Below, one piece after another: positions 7,350-15,674 of a stretch of 57,845 bases of DNA (position 1 is its first letter; each line of letters opens with the position of its first letter). A model generated the notes under the pieces. That model ran no database searches. It was not told the DNA's origin and worked only from the letters and a program-made list of their open reading frames with translations. The stretch is from Firmicutes bacterium CAG:24053_14. GTDB lineage: Bacteria; Bacillota; Clostridia; Oscillospirales; Oscillospiraceae. The stretch spans positions 6,443 through 64,287 of the forward strand of contig MNSZ01000053.1 of the NCBI GenBank assembly GCA_001916715.1. Direction: 5' to 3'. Position numbers and translations under genes: made by a program.

Positions 7350-8741
7350 TTATTCTTTGCTCTTTATGTATTCATCAATGCTCTTTGCGCCGGTTTTGCC
7401 TGCGCCCATTGCGAGGATAACGGTTGCAGCGCCGGTGACTGCATCGCCGCCTGCGAAAACGCCCTCGCGAGCCGTTGCGCCGCCTTCGTCTGCCTCGATG
7501 CCGCCCTTACGGGTGAAGGTCAGACCCTTGGTGGTGTTGCGGATCAGCGGGTTGGGGCTGGTGCCGATGGCGATAACGACAGTGTCAACGTCGAGGATCC
7601 AGTTCGAGCCCTCAACGGGAACGGGCTTGCGGCGACCCTTTTCGTCCGGCTCGCCGAGCTCCTGCTTCTGAAGCTCGATGCCGGTGACGTGGCCGTCCTC
7701 GCCTGCGTGGATGGCTACGGGGTTATTGAGCAGTCTGAACTCAATGCCCTCGGCCTCTGCGTGCTCGACCTCTTCCTTACGGGCGGGCAGCTCATCCTTG
7801 CCGCGGCGGTAAGCGATGTAAACATGCTCTGCACCCAGACGCTTGGAAACGCGCGCTGCGTCCATTGCGACATTGCCTGCGCCGACGACACAGACATTGT
7901 GGAAGTGCTTTATCGGCGTATCGTAATCATCGCGGTAAGCCTTCATGAGGTTTACACGGGTAAGAAGCTCGTTAGCGGAGTAAACGCCGAGGAGATTCTC
8001 GCCGGGGATGTGCAGGAACTGAGGCAGGCCTGCGCCCGAGCCGATGAACACTGCCTCATAGCCGTCTGCAAACAGCTCGTCAACGGTCTCGCTCTTGCCG
8101 ATGATGGCGTTGTTTATGATCTTAACGCCCATGGCCTTGAGGTTCTCGATCTCGGCTGCAACGATCTCCTTGGGCAGACGGAACTGCGGAATACCGTAGA
8201 CCAGAACGCCGCCGGACTTGTGGAATGCCTCAAAAATGGTAACGTCGTAGCCCATCTTGCGCAGATCGCCTGCGCAGGTGAGGCTGGCAGGGCCGGAGCC
8301 GACGATCGCGATGCGGTGACCGTTGGATTCGGGGGCCTTGACCTCGTCCTTGACTTCCTTGTTCATGTGGTAGTCGGCGACAAAGCGCTCGAGACGGCCG
8401 ATACCGACGCTCTCGCCCTTGATGCCGCGAACGCACTTACTCTCGCACTGCTTCTCCTGCGGGCAAACACGGCCGCAGACAGCAGGCAGGGAGTTGGTGG
8501 AGGTGATGATCTCATATGCTGCGTCAAAGTCGCCCTCTGCGACCTTGGCGATGAATTCGGGGATGCGTACCGAAACGGGGCAGCCGGTGCGGCAGGGCAT
8601 GTTGTGGCAGTTGAGGCAGCGCTTTGCCTCGTCCATTGCCATCTCGGGAGTGTAGCCGAGGGCGACCTCGTCAAAGTTGCCGGCGCGGACTACGGGATCC
8701 TGCTCGGGCATCGGGTTTTTATCCATTCTCATGTTAGCCAT
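7350..8741 (-). CDS. nfnB: NADPH-dependent oxidoreductase large subunit (NfnB / GltD-like)
   Basis: A 463-residue flavoprotein resembling the glutamate synthase small subunit. Together with the preceding gene it forms a pair matching NfnAB, the cytoplasmic complex that couples NADH and reduced ferredoxin to NADP+ reduction by electron bifurcation. Eight cysteines in the N-terminal region (42, 45, 50, 54 and 89, 93, 99, 103) should bind two [4Fe-4S] clusters. The FAD-binding glycine motif GSGPASLTCAG is at about 148-158 and the NADP-binding GAGNVAMDAA at about 286-295. Its start overlaps the nfnA stop by 8 bases, and a GGAGGT site precedes it. GltAB-type glutamate synthase is less likely because no large GOGAT subunit is nearby. 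Databases often label such genes gltA. Confidence 0.88.
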   Translation of the reverse strand: MANMRMDKNPMPEQDPVVRAGNFDEVALGYTPEMAMDEAKRCLNCHNMPCRTGCPVSVRIPEFIAKVAEGDFDAAYEIITSTNSLPAVCGRVCPQEKQCESKCVRGIKGESVGIGRLERFVADYHMNKEVKDEVKAPESNGHRIAIVGSGPASLTCAGDLRKMGYDVTIFEAFHKSGGVLVYGIPQFRLPKEIVAAEIENLKAMGVKIINNAIIGKSETVDELFADGYEAVFIGSGAGLPQFLHIPGENLLGVYSANELLTRVNLMKAYRDDYDTPIKHFHNVCVVGAGNVAMDAARVSKRLGAEHVYIAYRRGKDELPARKEEVEHAEAEGIEFRLLNNPVAIHAGEDGHVTGIELQKQELGEPDEKGRRKPVPVEGSNWILDVDTVVIAIGTSPNPLIRNTTKGLTFTRKGGIEADEGGATAREGVFAGGDAVTGAATVILAMGAGKTGAKSIDEYIKSKE

Positions 8742-9600
8742 TGCGCTTACCTCCGGTCATATTGCAGATATGCTTTGCAGCCTCGTCCTGCTCTTCCTTG
8801 TAGAACGCTGCACGCTTTATAAGCGAGTCGAAATCGACCTCGTGTGCGTCGAAGTCGGGACCGTCAACGCAGGCAAACTTGGTCTCGCCGCCGACGATGA
8901 CACGGCAGCCGCCGCACATGCCTGTGCCGTCTACCATGATCGGGTCGAGGGAGATGATGGTTTTGATGCCGTAAGGACGGGTGACCTCAGCCAGGAACTT
9001 CATCATGATATCCGGGCCGATGGCGATAACGCGGTCAAACTGAGGCTTGCCCTCTTTGATGTTGGCCTCGATCTCCTGCTTGAGATACTCGGTGGTGAAG
9101 CCCTTCTCGCCGTAGGTGCCGTCGTCGGTGCACATGATGAGCTTGTCGGAAGCGGCCTTGAGCTCGTCCTTCAGGATGACGATGTCAGCGCTTCTAAAGC
9201 CTGCGATAAAGGTCACGTCAATGCCCTTTTCGTGCATTTCCTTGGCGATGGGGTATGCGATAGCGCAGCCGACGCCGCCGCCGACAACGCAGACCTTCTT
9301 CAGACCGTCCATCTCGGTAGCCTTGCCGAGGGGGCCGACGAAGTCGGTGATGTAATCGCCTTCCTGCACGGTGTGCAGCATTTTGGTGGTGCGGCCGGCA
9401 GCCTGTACCATAACGGTAACGGTGCCTTTTTCGCGGTCATAGCCTGCTACGGAAACAGGAGTACGCTCGCCCTGCTCATCCAGACGGAAGATGACGAACT
9501 GACCTGCCTGCGCGTGCTTTGCGACCAGCGGAGCTTCGATCTCGAACAGGCAAATGCTCTTTGCATCGTTCAGAAATCTTTTTTGTACGACTTTAAACAT
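8734..9600 (-). CDS. nfnA: NfnA-like FAD/NAD-binding iron-sulfur subunit
   Basis: A 288-residue protein of the sulfide dehydrogenase/dihydroorotate dehydrogenase electron-transfer subunit family. An FAD-binding barrel occupies about residues 1-95, an NAD-binding fold with GGGVGCAIAYP follows (about 107-117), and a C-terminal [2Fe-2S] site uses Cys229, Cys232 and Cys244. It is the small NfnA subunit that binds NADH and passes electrons to NfnB, encoded directly downstream with an 8-base overlap. The start at 9600 is chosen because an AGAGGT site sits 8 bases upstream; an in-frame ATG at 9636 lacks one. A strong minus-strand promoter precedes it. Confidence 0.88.
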   Translation of the reverse strand: MFKVVQKRFLNDAKSICLFEIEAPLVAKHAQAGQFVIFRLDEQGERTPVSVAGYDREKGTVTVMVQAAGRTTKMLHTVQEGDYITDFVGPLGKATEMDGLKKVCVVGGGVGCAIAYPIAKEMHEKGIDVTFIAGFRSADIVILKDELKAASDKLIMCTDDGTYGEKGFTTEYLKQEIEANIKEGKPQFDRVIAIGPDIMMKFLAEVTRPYGIKTIISLDPIMVDGTGMCGGCRVIVGGETKFACVDGPDFDAHEVDFDSLIKRAAFYKEEQDEAAKHICNMTGGKRNG

Positions 9601-9655
9601 CTTATTACCTCTTATCATTATAATTATTTTGTTCAAGCCATTTGTAACAAAATTT

Positions 9656-9684
9656 ATTCTAATTCAATTGCATATGATTGTCAA
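9656..9684 (-). promoter_or_regulatory. Promoter of the nfnAB operon
   Basis: Minus strand: consensus TTGACA (9684-9679), a 17-base spacer and TAGAAT (9661-9656). The leader is about 45-50 bases. Confidence 0.65.
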
Positions 9685-9809
9685 CATACGAAATTATATC
9701 AGAATTATATTTATGCTGAAATATCAACGAATTTTCGAATATTATGATAAAATATTAACTAAAATTGCACATTTTCGGGTGCAATTGCGCCTTGCAATTG
9801 ACGGAATAC

Positions 9810-9838
9810 TTGATAAGCGCGCCGTTCCGACTTATAAT
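9810..9838 (+). promoter_or_regulatory. Promoter of the broken aldose epimerase gene
   Basis: TTGATA (9810-9815), a 17-base spacer and a perfect TATAAT (9833-9838), close to the GGAGG ribosome binding site at 9852-9856. Confidence 0.6.
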
Positions 9839-9864
9839 GGGGCAAAGAAACGGAGGAGATGAAC

Positions 9865-10801
9865 ATGCCGGTAACAAAAAGCACGTTCGGTGAGTATGAG
9901 CTTTATACGATAAAAAATTCGTCGGGCGCGTATGTGCGCATAGCAAGCCTCGGCGCTGCGGTGCAGAGCATTGTCGTTCCGAACAGGAACGGAGCACCGA
10001 CAGATGTTGTGCTCGGATACGACACGCCGGGGGAGTACCTGCGCAATGACGGCTACTTCGAATGCCGCGTTTATGCTAAACGGCAGAGAATATAAGATAA
10101 GCGCAAATGAGGGGAAAAACACGCTCCACGGCGGAAACGGCCTGAGCAAGCGCCGCTTTACCGAGATAGCGGTAGGGGAGAACGCACTTACTCTCGGCAT
10201 ATCCGACCCCGACGGCGGCGACGGATTCCCGGGAAAAGTCGAGGCCCGCGTGACGTATGAGTTTTCCGAGGATAATGAGCTTAGCATAAGCTACGAGGCC
10301 GTGTCCGATGCCGATACATATTTAAATCTAACAAATCACAGCTATTTTAACCTTTCCGGCAGGGGAGATATCATTGACCATGAGCTGATGATAAACTCCG
10401 ACGGATATTTGCCTGTTGATGAGGAGCTTATCCCTACAGGCGAGGTATGCTCCGTTTCGGATACGAAATTTGATTTCCGAAAAATGCGAAAAATTGAAAA
10501 CGGCTTTTACGATCACTGCTTTGTGTTAAGCGGAAGTGAGCCGTGCGCGAGACTTGTGAGTAAAGAAAGCGGCATAGCAATGACTCTCGCTACCGATATG
10601 CCGGCAGTGCAGTTTTATGCCGGCGGCGCAACGGGGCTGCGGCTCGGAAAGGGCGGCGCGGTTTACGGCAAAAACTCGGGCTTGTGCCTTGAAACGCAGT
10701 ATTATCCCGACAGCCCGAACCATCCCGAGTTCCCGTCTCCGCTTTTGCGCGCCGGGGAGCGATATTTTTCAAAAACGAGCTATAAGTTCTCAATATGCTG
10801 A
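9865..10801 (+). pseudogene. galM: Aldose 1-epimerase (mutarotase), frameshifted with internal deletion
   Basis: The first frame (from 9865) encodes the mutarotase N-terminus up to NDGYF at about 10059, then runs off into a stop at 10095. The second frame continues from AAFMLNGREYKI at about 10064 to 10801. It keeps the HGG motif, the NHSYFNLSG region with the catalytic His, and the C-terminal ETQ motif with the catalytic Glu. Roughly 11-12 codons are missing at the junction, including the family's GRYANR-type motif that holds a substrate-contacting Arg, and the deletion is not a multiple of three. The product would interconvert the alpha and beta forms of galactose or glucose if intact. The start at 9865 has GGAGG 8 bases upstream. 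Promoter and terminator are preserved, so the damage looks recent. Confidence 0.85.
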
Positions 10802-10831
10802 AAAAAGCACCCATACGGGTGCTTTTTTCAG
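10798..10831. terminator. Bidirectional terminator between galM and the GNAT gene
   Basis: A 15-bp stem (10798-10812 with 10817-10831) around an ATAC loop contains A6 on one arm and T6 on the other, so it works in both directions. It includes the stop codons or last bases of both convergent genes. Confidence 0.9.
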
Positions 10832-11631
10832 TCCAATGTTAAGTTCCACACAGTGTCGGGCGGAAAGTCCTTGCTCTGATATGCCGCGATATAGCGCTCG
10901 CCATGCGCGCTTGCGCGTCTTATCACGGCTTTTCCGGCTCCGAGTGATGCGCACAGCGCCGGGATAAACTCGGGCGTATCACCGAGCGCTTCTTTGACAT
11001 AAAAAATACCGTTTTCTACATATCCGCAGACAAGTCCGCCTTGATACTCGAAGAAACCGCCGACGGAGGACGTGAAAATTTCCTCCTGAAAGCGCAAATA
11101 ACCGTAATAAAAGCTCACATGGGCCTTGCCCTTGAGCATATCCTCGCGCAGAAAGCCGTATTCATCGGCGCTTAAACGCCTGATCCCGTCAAGCTCCGAG
11201 GAAGCGCTGACGCTTTCATAGTTGCAATAGCTTGCCGCGGCAAGGCCGCAGCGGCTTTCGTACCAATCATAAAGCGAATCCTCTGCCGGCAGCGTGCAGC
11301 AGATATCTGCCGAGTAGTCCCATGCGTTTCGCATGCATGCCCTTGTAAGCTCGGCGCCGATGCCGCGCCCCTGCGCACTTTCATCAACGGAAACGGCATA
11401 GATATACGCAAGCTTTTTTGTCTCGCCTCCGGGCAGATGCAAAAATGCGTCCAGCACGTATGCTGCACCGAAGATTTCACCGTCAAGCTCGGCGACAAAG
11501 CCTGTTCCCATCGAGGGCAGCAGTTCGAAAAAAAAGTCGATAAGCTCAGAAGGATCGCCGAAAGCGTCACTCCAGAGCGACCTCATAGCGGATGTGTCTT
11601 CCCGTGTATACTCGCGGATGTTGTATATCAT
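10828..11631 (-). CDS. GNAT-family N-acetyltransferase
   Basis: A 267-residue acetyl-CoA-dependent acetyltransferase. The GNAT core lies in the first half, with the acetyl-CoA pyrophosphate-binding loop QGRGIGAELT at about residues 88-97. The second half is a divergent C-terminal extension, as in Eis- or YitI-like proteins, and the substrate is unknown. The start at 11631 overlaps the stop of the uracil-DNA glycosylase gene (ATGA). A GGAGG site lies 7 bases upstream inside that gene, so translation is probably coupled. It is the last gene of the cca-udg-GNAT operon, and its stop codon lies in the shared terminator hairpin. Confidence 0.85.
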   Translation of the reverse strand: MIYNIREYTREDTSAMRSLWSDAFGDPSELIDFFFELLPSMGTGFVAELDGEIFGAAYVLDAFLHLPGGETKKLAYIYAVSVDESAQGRGIGAELTRACMRNAWDYSADICCTLPAEDSLYDWYESRCGLAAASYCNYESVSASSELDGIRRLSADEYGFLREDMLKGKAHVSFYYGYLRFQEEIFTSSVGGFFEYQGGLVCGYVENGIFYVKEALGDTPEFIPALCASLGAGKAVIRRASAHGERYIAAYQSKDFPPDTVWNLTLD

Positions 11632-12200
11632 TCGTACACCTCCGGGCATAGCCTGCGGATCTCACTCCTTATTTCTCTGAGATCTGTAAACGTTTCCGGA
11701 CGTTTGGAAACGTCGCGCAGAAGAGCAGAGGGGTGGTATATTGCAAGGCAGCGCCTGCCGTCAACGTCAAACCATTGGCCGTGCTGCCGGGTAATCCTGA
11801 AATCCTCGTCGATAAGCGAGGTGGCAGCAATGCGCCCGAGGCATATTATAATAAGCGGATCAACTATCTCAATCTGTTTTTTAAGCCACTGCGAGCATGC
11901 GTCCCTCTCCCCGGGCAGCGGATCGCGGTTGTGCGGCGGACGGCACTTCACGATGTTGGCTATATATACGCGACTGCGATCGAGATCTATCATCTTCATC
12001 ATATCGTCAAGTAGAAAGCCGGCTCTGCCTACGAACGGAATCCCCTGAAGATCTTCCTGTTCGCCGGGGCCTTCACCGACAAGCATCACCTTAGCATTGG
12101 GGTTACCGTCGCCAAAGACGAGCTTCGTGCGCGTTTTGCCGAGAACGCAGCCCTCGCAGCCGAGACATTGGCCGCGCAGCTCTTCCATTGCCTTATCCAT
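11628..12200 (-). CDS. Uracil-DNA glycosylase, iron-sulfur family 4 type
   Basis: A 190-residue DNA repair enzyme that removes uracil from DNA. Motif A is GEGPGEQED (about 42-50) and motif B is HPSALLR (about 155-161). Four cysteines (Cys15, Cys18, Cys86, Cys102) match the [4Fe-4S] ligands of family 4 enzymes. Length is normal. Its start codon overlaps the stop of the cca gene (TGATG), which shows a tightly packed operon. Family 5 is less likely because motif A has the acidic GEQED form. Confidence 0.92.
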   Translation of the reverse strand: MDKAMEELRGQCLGCEGCVLGKTRTKLVFGDGNPNAKVMLVGEGPGEQEDLQGIPFVGRAGFLLDDMMKMIDLDRSRVYIANIVKCRPPHNRDPLPGERDACSQWLKKQIEIVDPLIIICLGRIAATSLIDEDFRITRQHGQWFDVDGRRCLAIYHPSALLRDVSKRPETFTDLREIRSEIRRLCPEVYE

Positions 12201-13393
12201 CAGCTTTCCTCCGAATATTTTGCAAGCTCAAGCAAAATTTCGCGTTTGTTATTTTCAGGGTATTCCATAACATATTCAAGCAAAAACTTCAGCATTTCGC
12301 CAAGCTCCGGCCCCTTGAGACCGAGCGACAGCAGATCGTCGCCCGTGACGGCAAGATGCTTGAGCGAAAAGCACTCTCCGCTTTTGAGAACGGCTCTGAG
12401 CTCCTTTTCGCAGTCGATGCCCATTATAACAGAGTAAGCCTGCACGGCACAGGTGACGGTATCGACGCCGTAGCGGTTCAAAAGCTTTTTCCAGCCGAGA
12501 CTGTCCGAAGGCGGATCCTGACTCAAAAGCACCTCGGCGTCCGTGCAGCAGCGTATTGTGCGCCCGTCAAGCCGAAGCTGCTTGAGAAATTCGCTTGCCG
12601 AGGGAATATAGCCGTATTTGCGGAGCATGATACTGAATGCGACCCAACGCGAAAGCGGCTTGCGCGGCATGCTTGCAAGGTCGGCAAAATTGGGCGTTTT
12701 CCAGCCTGCGCCGCTTATATACCTTTTCATAAGCCCAAAGCTAATTGCGGCGCTCATGGTCTCCGGACGTGTAGTGAGCAGGATTTTTTCTACCTCATCG
12801 CGCACTCTTTCCGGCGCGAGCTCGGAAGCAAGCTCGGCGCACTCTTCAATTGCGCTGAGCGTGTCGTATTCAATGGTAAAACCGAGCCTTGCGGAAAATC
12901 TCAGAGCACGGAACATTCGCAGTGCATCCTCGGTAAACCTAAGTTTAGGATTTCCGACACAGCGAATGCAGCGCTTTTCAATGTCGCTCACTCCGTCAAA
13001 CGGATCGGCAAGCATACCGTCGGCCGAAAGAGCAATAGCATTCATTGAAAAGTCGCGACGGCCGAGATCGGTGATGAGGTCGGAAACAAAGGTGACTGAA
13101 TCCGGCCTGCGGTGATCGCGATAGTCGCCCTCGGTCCTGAAGGTCGTGACCTCGGCGCTCTTGCTGCCGATGATGACCGTGACCGTTCCGTGCTCAAGAC
13201 CCGTAGGACGCGAGCCGGGGAAAAGCTCCATTACCTCTTCGGGCAGGGCACTCGTGCATATATCCCAGTCCTGCGGTGTAATGTTCATAATAACATCGCG
13301 AACACAGCCGCCGACGAGATAGGCAAGATGCCCTCGCGCCTGCAGACCGAACAGTATTTGCCTGACATATTTGGGAGGATTGATTTGAGGCAT
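12200..13393 (-). CDS. cca: CCA tRNA nucleotidyltransferase
   Basis: A 397-residue class II nucleotidyltransferase that adds or repairs the 3'-CCA end of tRNAs, or adds poly(A) in some relatives. The head domain has GGCVRD (28-33) and the metal-binding DWD (42-44), followed by the RRDFSMNA motif, the DPF motif and the EDALRMFRALRF RNA-binding segment. No C-terminal HD domain is apparent. The start at 13393 is preferred over a TTG at 13402 because an AGGAAC site lies 9 bases upstream. It is the first gene of the operon with the uracil-DNA glycosylase and the acetyltransferase. Confidence 0.93.
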   Translation of the reverse strand: MPQINPPKYVRQILFGLQARGHLAYLVGGCVRDVIMNITPQDWDICTSALPEEVMELFPGSRPTGLEHGTVTVIIGSKSAEVTTFRTEGDYRDHRRPDSVTFVSDLITDLGRRDFSMNAIALSADGMLADPFDGVSDIEKRCIRCVGNPKLRFTEDALRMFRALRFSARLGFTIEYDTLSAIEECAELASELAPERVRDEVEKILLTTRPETMSAAISFGLMKRYISGAGWKTPNFADLASMPRKPLSRWVAFSIMLRKYGYIPSASEFLKQLRLDGRTIRCCTDAEVLLSQDPPSDSLGWKKLLNRYGVDTVTCAVQAYSVIMGIDCEKELRAVLKSGECFSLKHLAVTGDDLLSLGLKGPELGEMLKFLLEYVMEYPENNKREILLELAKYSEES

Positions 13394-13409
13394 AGTGATC
13401 AAGTTCCTG

Positions 13410-13437
13410 TATGTACAAAGATTTTAATTCTTGTCAA
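13410..13437 (-). promoter_or_regulatory. Putative promoter of the cca operon
   Basis: Minus strand: consensus TTGACA (13437-13432), a 16-base spacer and TACATA (13415-13410). The -35 overlaps that of the divergent murC promoter. The -10 match is moderate and close to the start codon. Confidence 0.4.
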
Positions 13438-13459
13438 GTTGACTTTACAGTATTATAAT
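13431..13459 (+). promoter_or_regulatory. Promoter of murC
   Basis: TTGTCA (13431-13436), a 17-base spacer and a perfect TATAAT (13454-13459), about 60 bases before the murC start. Confidence 0.6.
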
Positions 13460-13520
13460 ATCATTTGCTAAATGCAACATCAACATCAAATTGTTAATAT
13501 AAAGCGTGATTGGAGAAATT

Positions 13521-14903
13521 ATGCCGGATTTCAGTGAATATTTAGTGCGAGGAAAAAGAGGCCATCTCATTGGCATAGGCGGCGTTTCCATGTCGCCTCT
13601 GGCCGAGGTGCTTTCCGATGCAGGACTTATAATAAGCGGCTCCGATATCGCGGAGAGCGAGCGGACCTCGCATCTGCGCGAAAAGGGAATAGTAATTTCC
13701 ATCGGCCATGACGCGGCGAATATAACAAGCGACATTGATTTTGTCGTGCGCACGGCCGCGGCGCATGACGAAAACCCCGAGATCGTCCGCGCACATGAGA
13801 TGGGCATTCCCGTGTTTGAGCGCACCCAGGCATGGGGCGCTATCATGAAGGGCTATAAAAACGCCCTGTGCATTGCCGGAACCCACGGCAAGACTACGAC
13901 TACCTCAATGTGTACTCATATCCTTATGGCGGCCGAAAAGGACCCCACCGTCATGATAGGCGGAACTCTGCCGCTTCTTAAGGCAGGGCACAGAGTCGGA
14001 ACGGGCGACACCATCGTTATGGAGTCGTGTGAGTATTATAACTCGTTTTTGTCGTTTTACCCGACCGTTGCCGTTATACTCAATATTGAGGAGGATCACC
14101 TTGACTTCTTCTCCGGTATTGAGGATATTAAAAAGAGCTTCCGCGAATTTGCAAGCCATGTTCCCGAGGACGGCTATGTTGTCGTAAATCATGACGACGA
14201 GAACACAATGGATGCCGTCAAGGGACTTGAGCGCAATATCGTAACCTTTGGCCTCACTTCAAAGGCCGATGTTTACGCTAAAAACGTTATCCGTATCGGT
14301 TCACTGACTAAGTTTGATATTATGTACAAGGGAAAACTGTTTGACACAGTGAACATCCATGTTCCCGGCGTGCATAACCTTAAAAACGCTCTGGCGGCCG
14401 CTGCGGCCTGCATCTGCCTCGGCATAAAGCCTACGGCAATAAAATACGGTCTTGCAGGCTTTTCCGGAGCGGGCAGAAGATTTGAGTTTAAGGGCAAATT
14501 CAACGGCGCGGATGTGTACGACGATTACGCGCACCATCCGGGCGAGCTTAAGGCACTTCTGGATGCTGTCGAAGCGCTTGGATATAAGCGCACGATCGTT
14601 GTTTTCCAGCCGCACACCTATACGCGCACTATGGCGCTGTTCCACGATTTTGTCCGTCAGCTGCGCCGGCCGGATGTGCTGTACCTTGCGGAGATATTTG
14701 CCGCCCGTGAAAAGAATATTCTCGGCATCTCCTCGGCAGACCTCGCGGAGAAAATTGAGGGCGCAAAATTCTTTAAGACCTTTGAAGAGATCGAGCGCGA
14801 CCTGCGCAAAACCGCGCAGCCTGGCGACCTTATCCTCACGGTCGGAGCCGGCAACGTGTATAAAATCGGCGAGCATCTGCTGGCCGACGATTACGAGACC
14901 TGA
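13521..14903 (+). CDS. murC: UDP-N-acetylmuramate--L-alanine ligase
   Basis: A 460-residue ATP-dependent ligase that adds L-alanine to UDP-MurNAc, the first peptide step of peptidoglycan precursor synthesis in the cytoplasm. The UDP-binding N-terminal domain has the glycine motif GIGGVSMSPLA. The ATP loop is GTHGKTTTT (120-128). The central EEDHLDFF motif and the C-terminal YDDYAHHPGE motif are typical of Mur ligases. Length is standard. The start at 13521 has a GGAGA site upstream; an in-frame GTG at 13506 has none. It is followed closely by a metallo-beta-lactamase-fold gene. Confidence 0.96.
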   Translation: MPDFSEYLVRGKRGHLIGIGGVSMSPLAEVLSDAGLIISGSDIAESERTSHLREKGIVISIGHDAANITSDIDFVVRTAAAHDENPEIVRAHEMGIPVFERTQAWGAIMKGYKNALCIAGTHGKTTTTSMCTHILMAAEKDPTVMIGGTLPLLKAGHRVGTGDTIVMESCEYYNSFLSFYPTVAVILNIEEDHLDFFSGIEDIKKSFREFASHVPEDGYVVVNHDDENTMDAVKGLERNIVTFGLTSKADVYAKNVIRIGSLTKFDIMYKGKLFDTVNIHVPGVHNLKNALAAAAACICLGIKPTAIKYGLAGFSGAGRRFEFKGKFNGADVYDDYAHHPGELKALLDAVEALGYKRTIVVFQPHTYTRTMALFHDFVRQLRRPDVLYLAEIFAAREKNILGISSADLAEKIEGAKFFKTFEEIERDLRKTAQPGDLILTVGAGNVYKIGEHLLADDYET

Positions 14904-14917
14904 AACGGAGAAAAAAT

Positions 14918-15550
14918 ATGCAGATAAGCTGGCTCGGACATTCCTGCTTTAAGATAAGCCATGACGGATACAGTCTTGTTATAGACCCTTATGATCTTAC
15001 GAATGCAAACTATCCGCCCATGAGCACGAGCGCAGATGCCGTCTTGTGCAGCCATGAGCACCGCGGACACAATTACCGCGCCGGAGTCAAGCTCTCCGGC
15101 ACGGCGAGAGAGTGCCCGTATGAGGTGACGGTGATAGATACCTTTCACGACACAAGCTATGGCAGCCTGCGCGGCAAAAACAAGATACATATTATAAATT
15201 GGGGCGGATTCAAGCTCGTCCATATGGGCGACCACGGCAGCTTCCTGACGGATGCTGAGAAGGACATGCTGTTCGGAGCCGATGTTCTGATGATAAACGC
15301 AGGCGGCTTTCGCGCAATGCCCAGCGACAAAACCAAGCCTCTGGCAGATGAGCTTTGTGCAAACGTCGTTATCCCGATGCACTATGCGCATGACGGCTGC
15401 GGCAGCCGCCGGATGGAGAGAGTGACGGCGTTTACGGATCAGTATATGCCTTTGCCGATAGTTCATTTTTATGATACGAACACGATATCGATAGATAAAG
15501 ACACCCCGGCCCAGGTAGCAGTACTTAAATTCATGCCCGGAAAAATGTAA
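14918..15550 (+). CDS. Metallo-beta-lactamase-fold protein with altered metal motif
   Basis: A 210-residue protein similar to UlaG/YtkL-like metal-dependent hydrolases. The canonical HxHxDH metal motif is SHEHRGH here (His46, His48, His51), with Gly50 where the second-metal Asp should be. Later ligand regions are also unusual (GDHGS instead of GDTG-like, then MHYAHDG). It may bind one metal, use a different metal, or have lost hydrolase activity. It begins 14 bases after murC with a GGAG site, so the two are probably co-transcribed, and a terminator follows. The substrate is unknown. Confidence 0.82.
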   Translation: MQISWLGHSCFKISHDGYSLVIDPYDLTNANYPPMSTSADAVLCSHEHRGHNYRAGVKLSGTARECPYEVTVIDTFHDTSYGSLRGKNKIHIINWGGFKLVHMGDHGSFLTDAEKDMLFGADVLMINAGGFRAMPSDKTKPLADELCANVVIPMHYAHDGCGSRRMERVTAFTDQYMPLPIVHFYDTNTISIDKDTPAQVAVLKFMPGKM

Positions 15551-15572
15551 AAATTAAATGATTTAGCTGTTT

Positions 15573-15607
15573 TAAATCAAGGGAATTTACAGAATTCCCT
15601 TGATTTA
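15573..15607 (+). terminator. Terminator of the murC operon
   Basis: A 15-bp perfect stem (15573-15587 with 15593-15607) around a TACAG loop, followed by a T-rich tail. Confidence 0.75.
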
Positions 15608-15628
15608 TTTGCTCTTATAGTATATAGT
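15600..15628 (+). promoter_or_regulatory. Putative promoter of the spoVB-like gene
   Basis: TTGATT (15600-15605), a 17-base spacer and TATAGT (15623-15628). The -35 sits in the right arm of the preceding terminator. Confidence 0.4.
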
Positions 15629-15674
15629 TTCAAAGTCTGAAAACGACTCTTTCTACATGATTGGAGGCCTTTTG

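Noticed and set aside
7326..8822. Long plus-strand open frame across nfnB
   Set aside because: It is antisense to a strong oxidoreductase gene; its leucine/alanine/valine-rich translation is the usual shadow of a GC-biased gene.
9971..10801. Second half of the epimerase as an independent gene, or programmed frameshifting
   Set aside because: No ribosome binding site is near its first start codons, no slippery sequence is seen, and codons for a conserved motif are missing, so a deletion explains it better.
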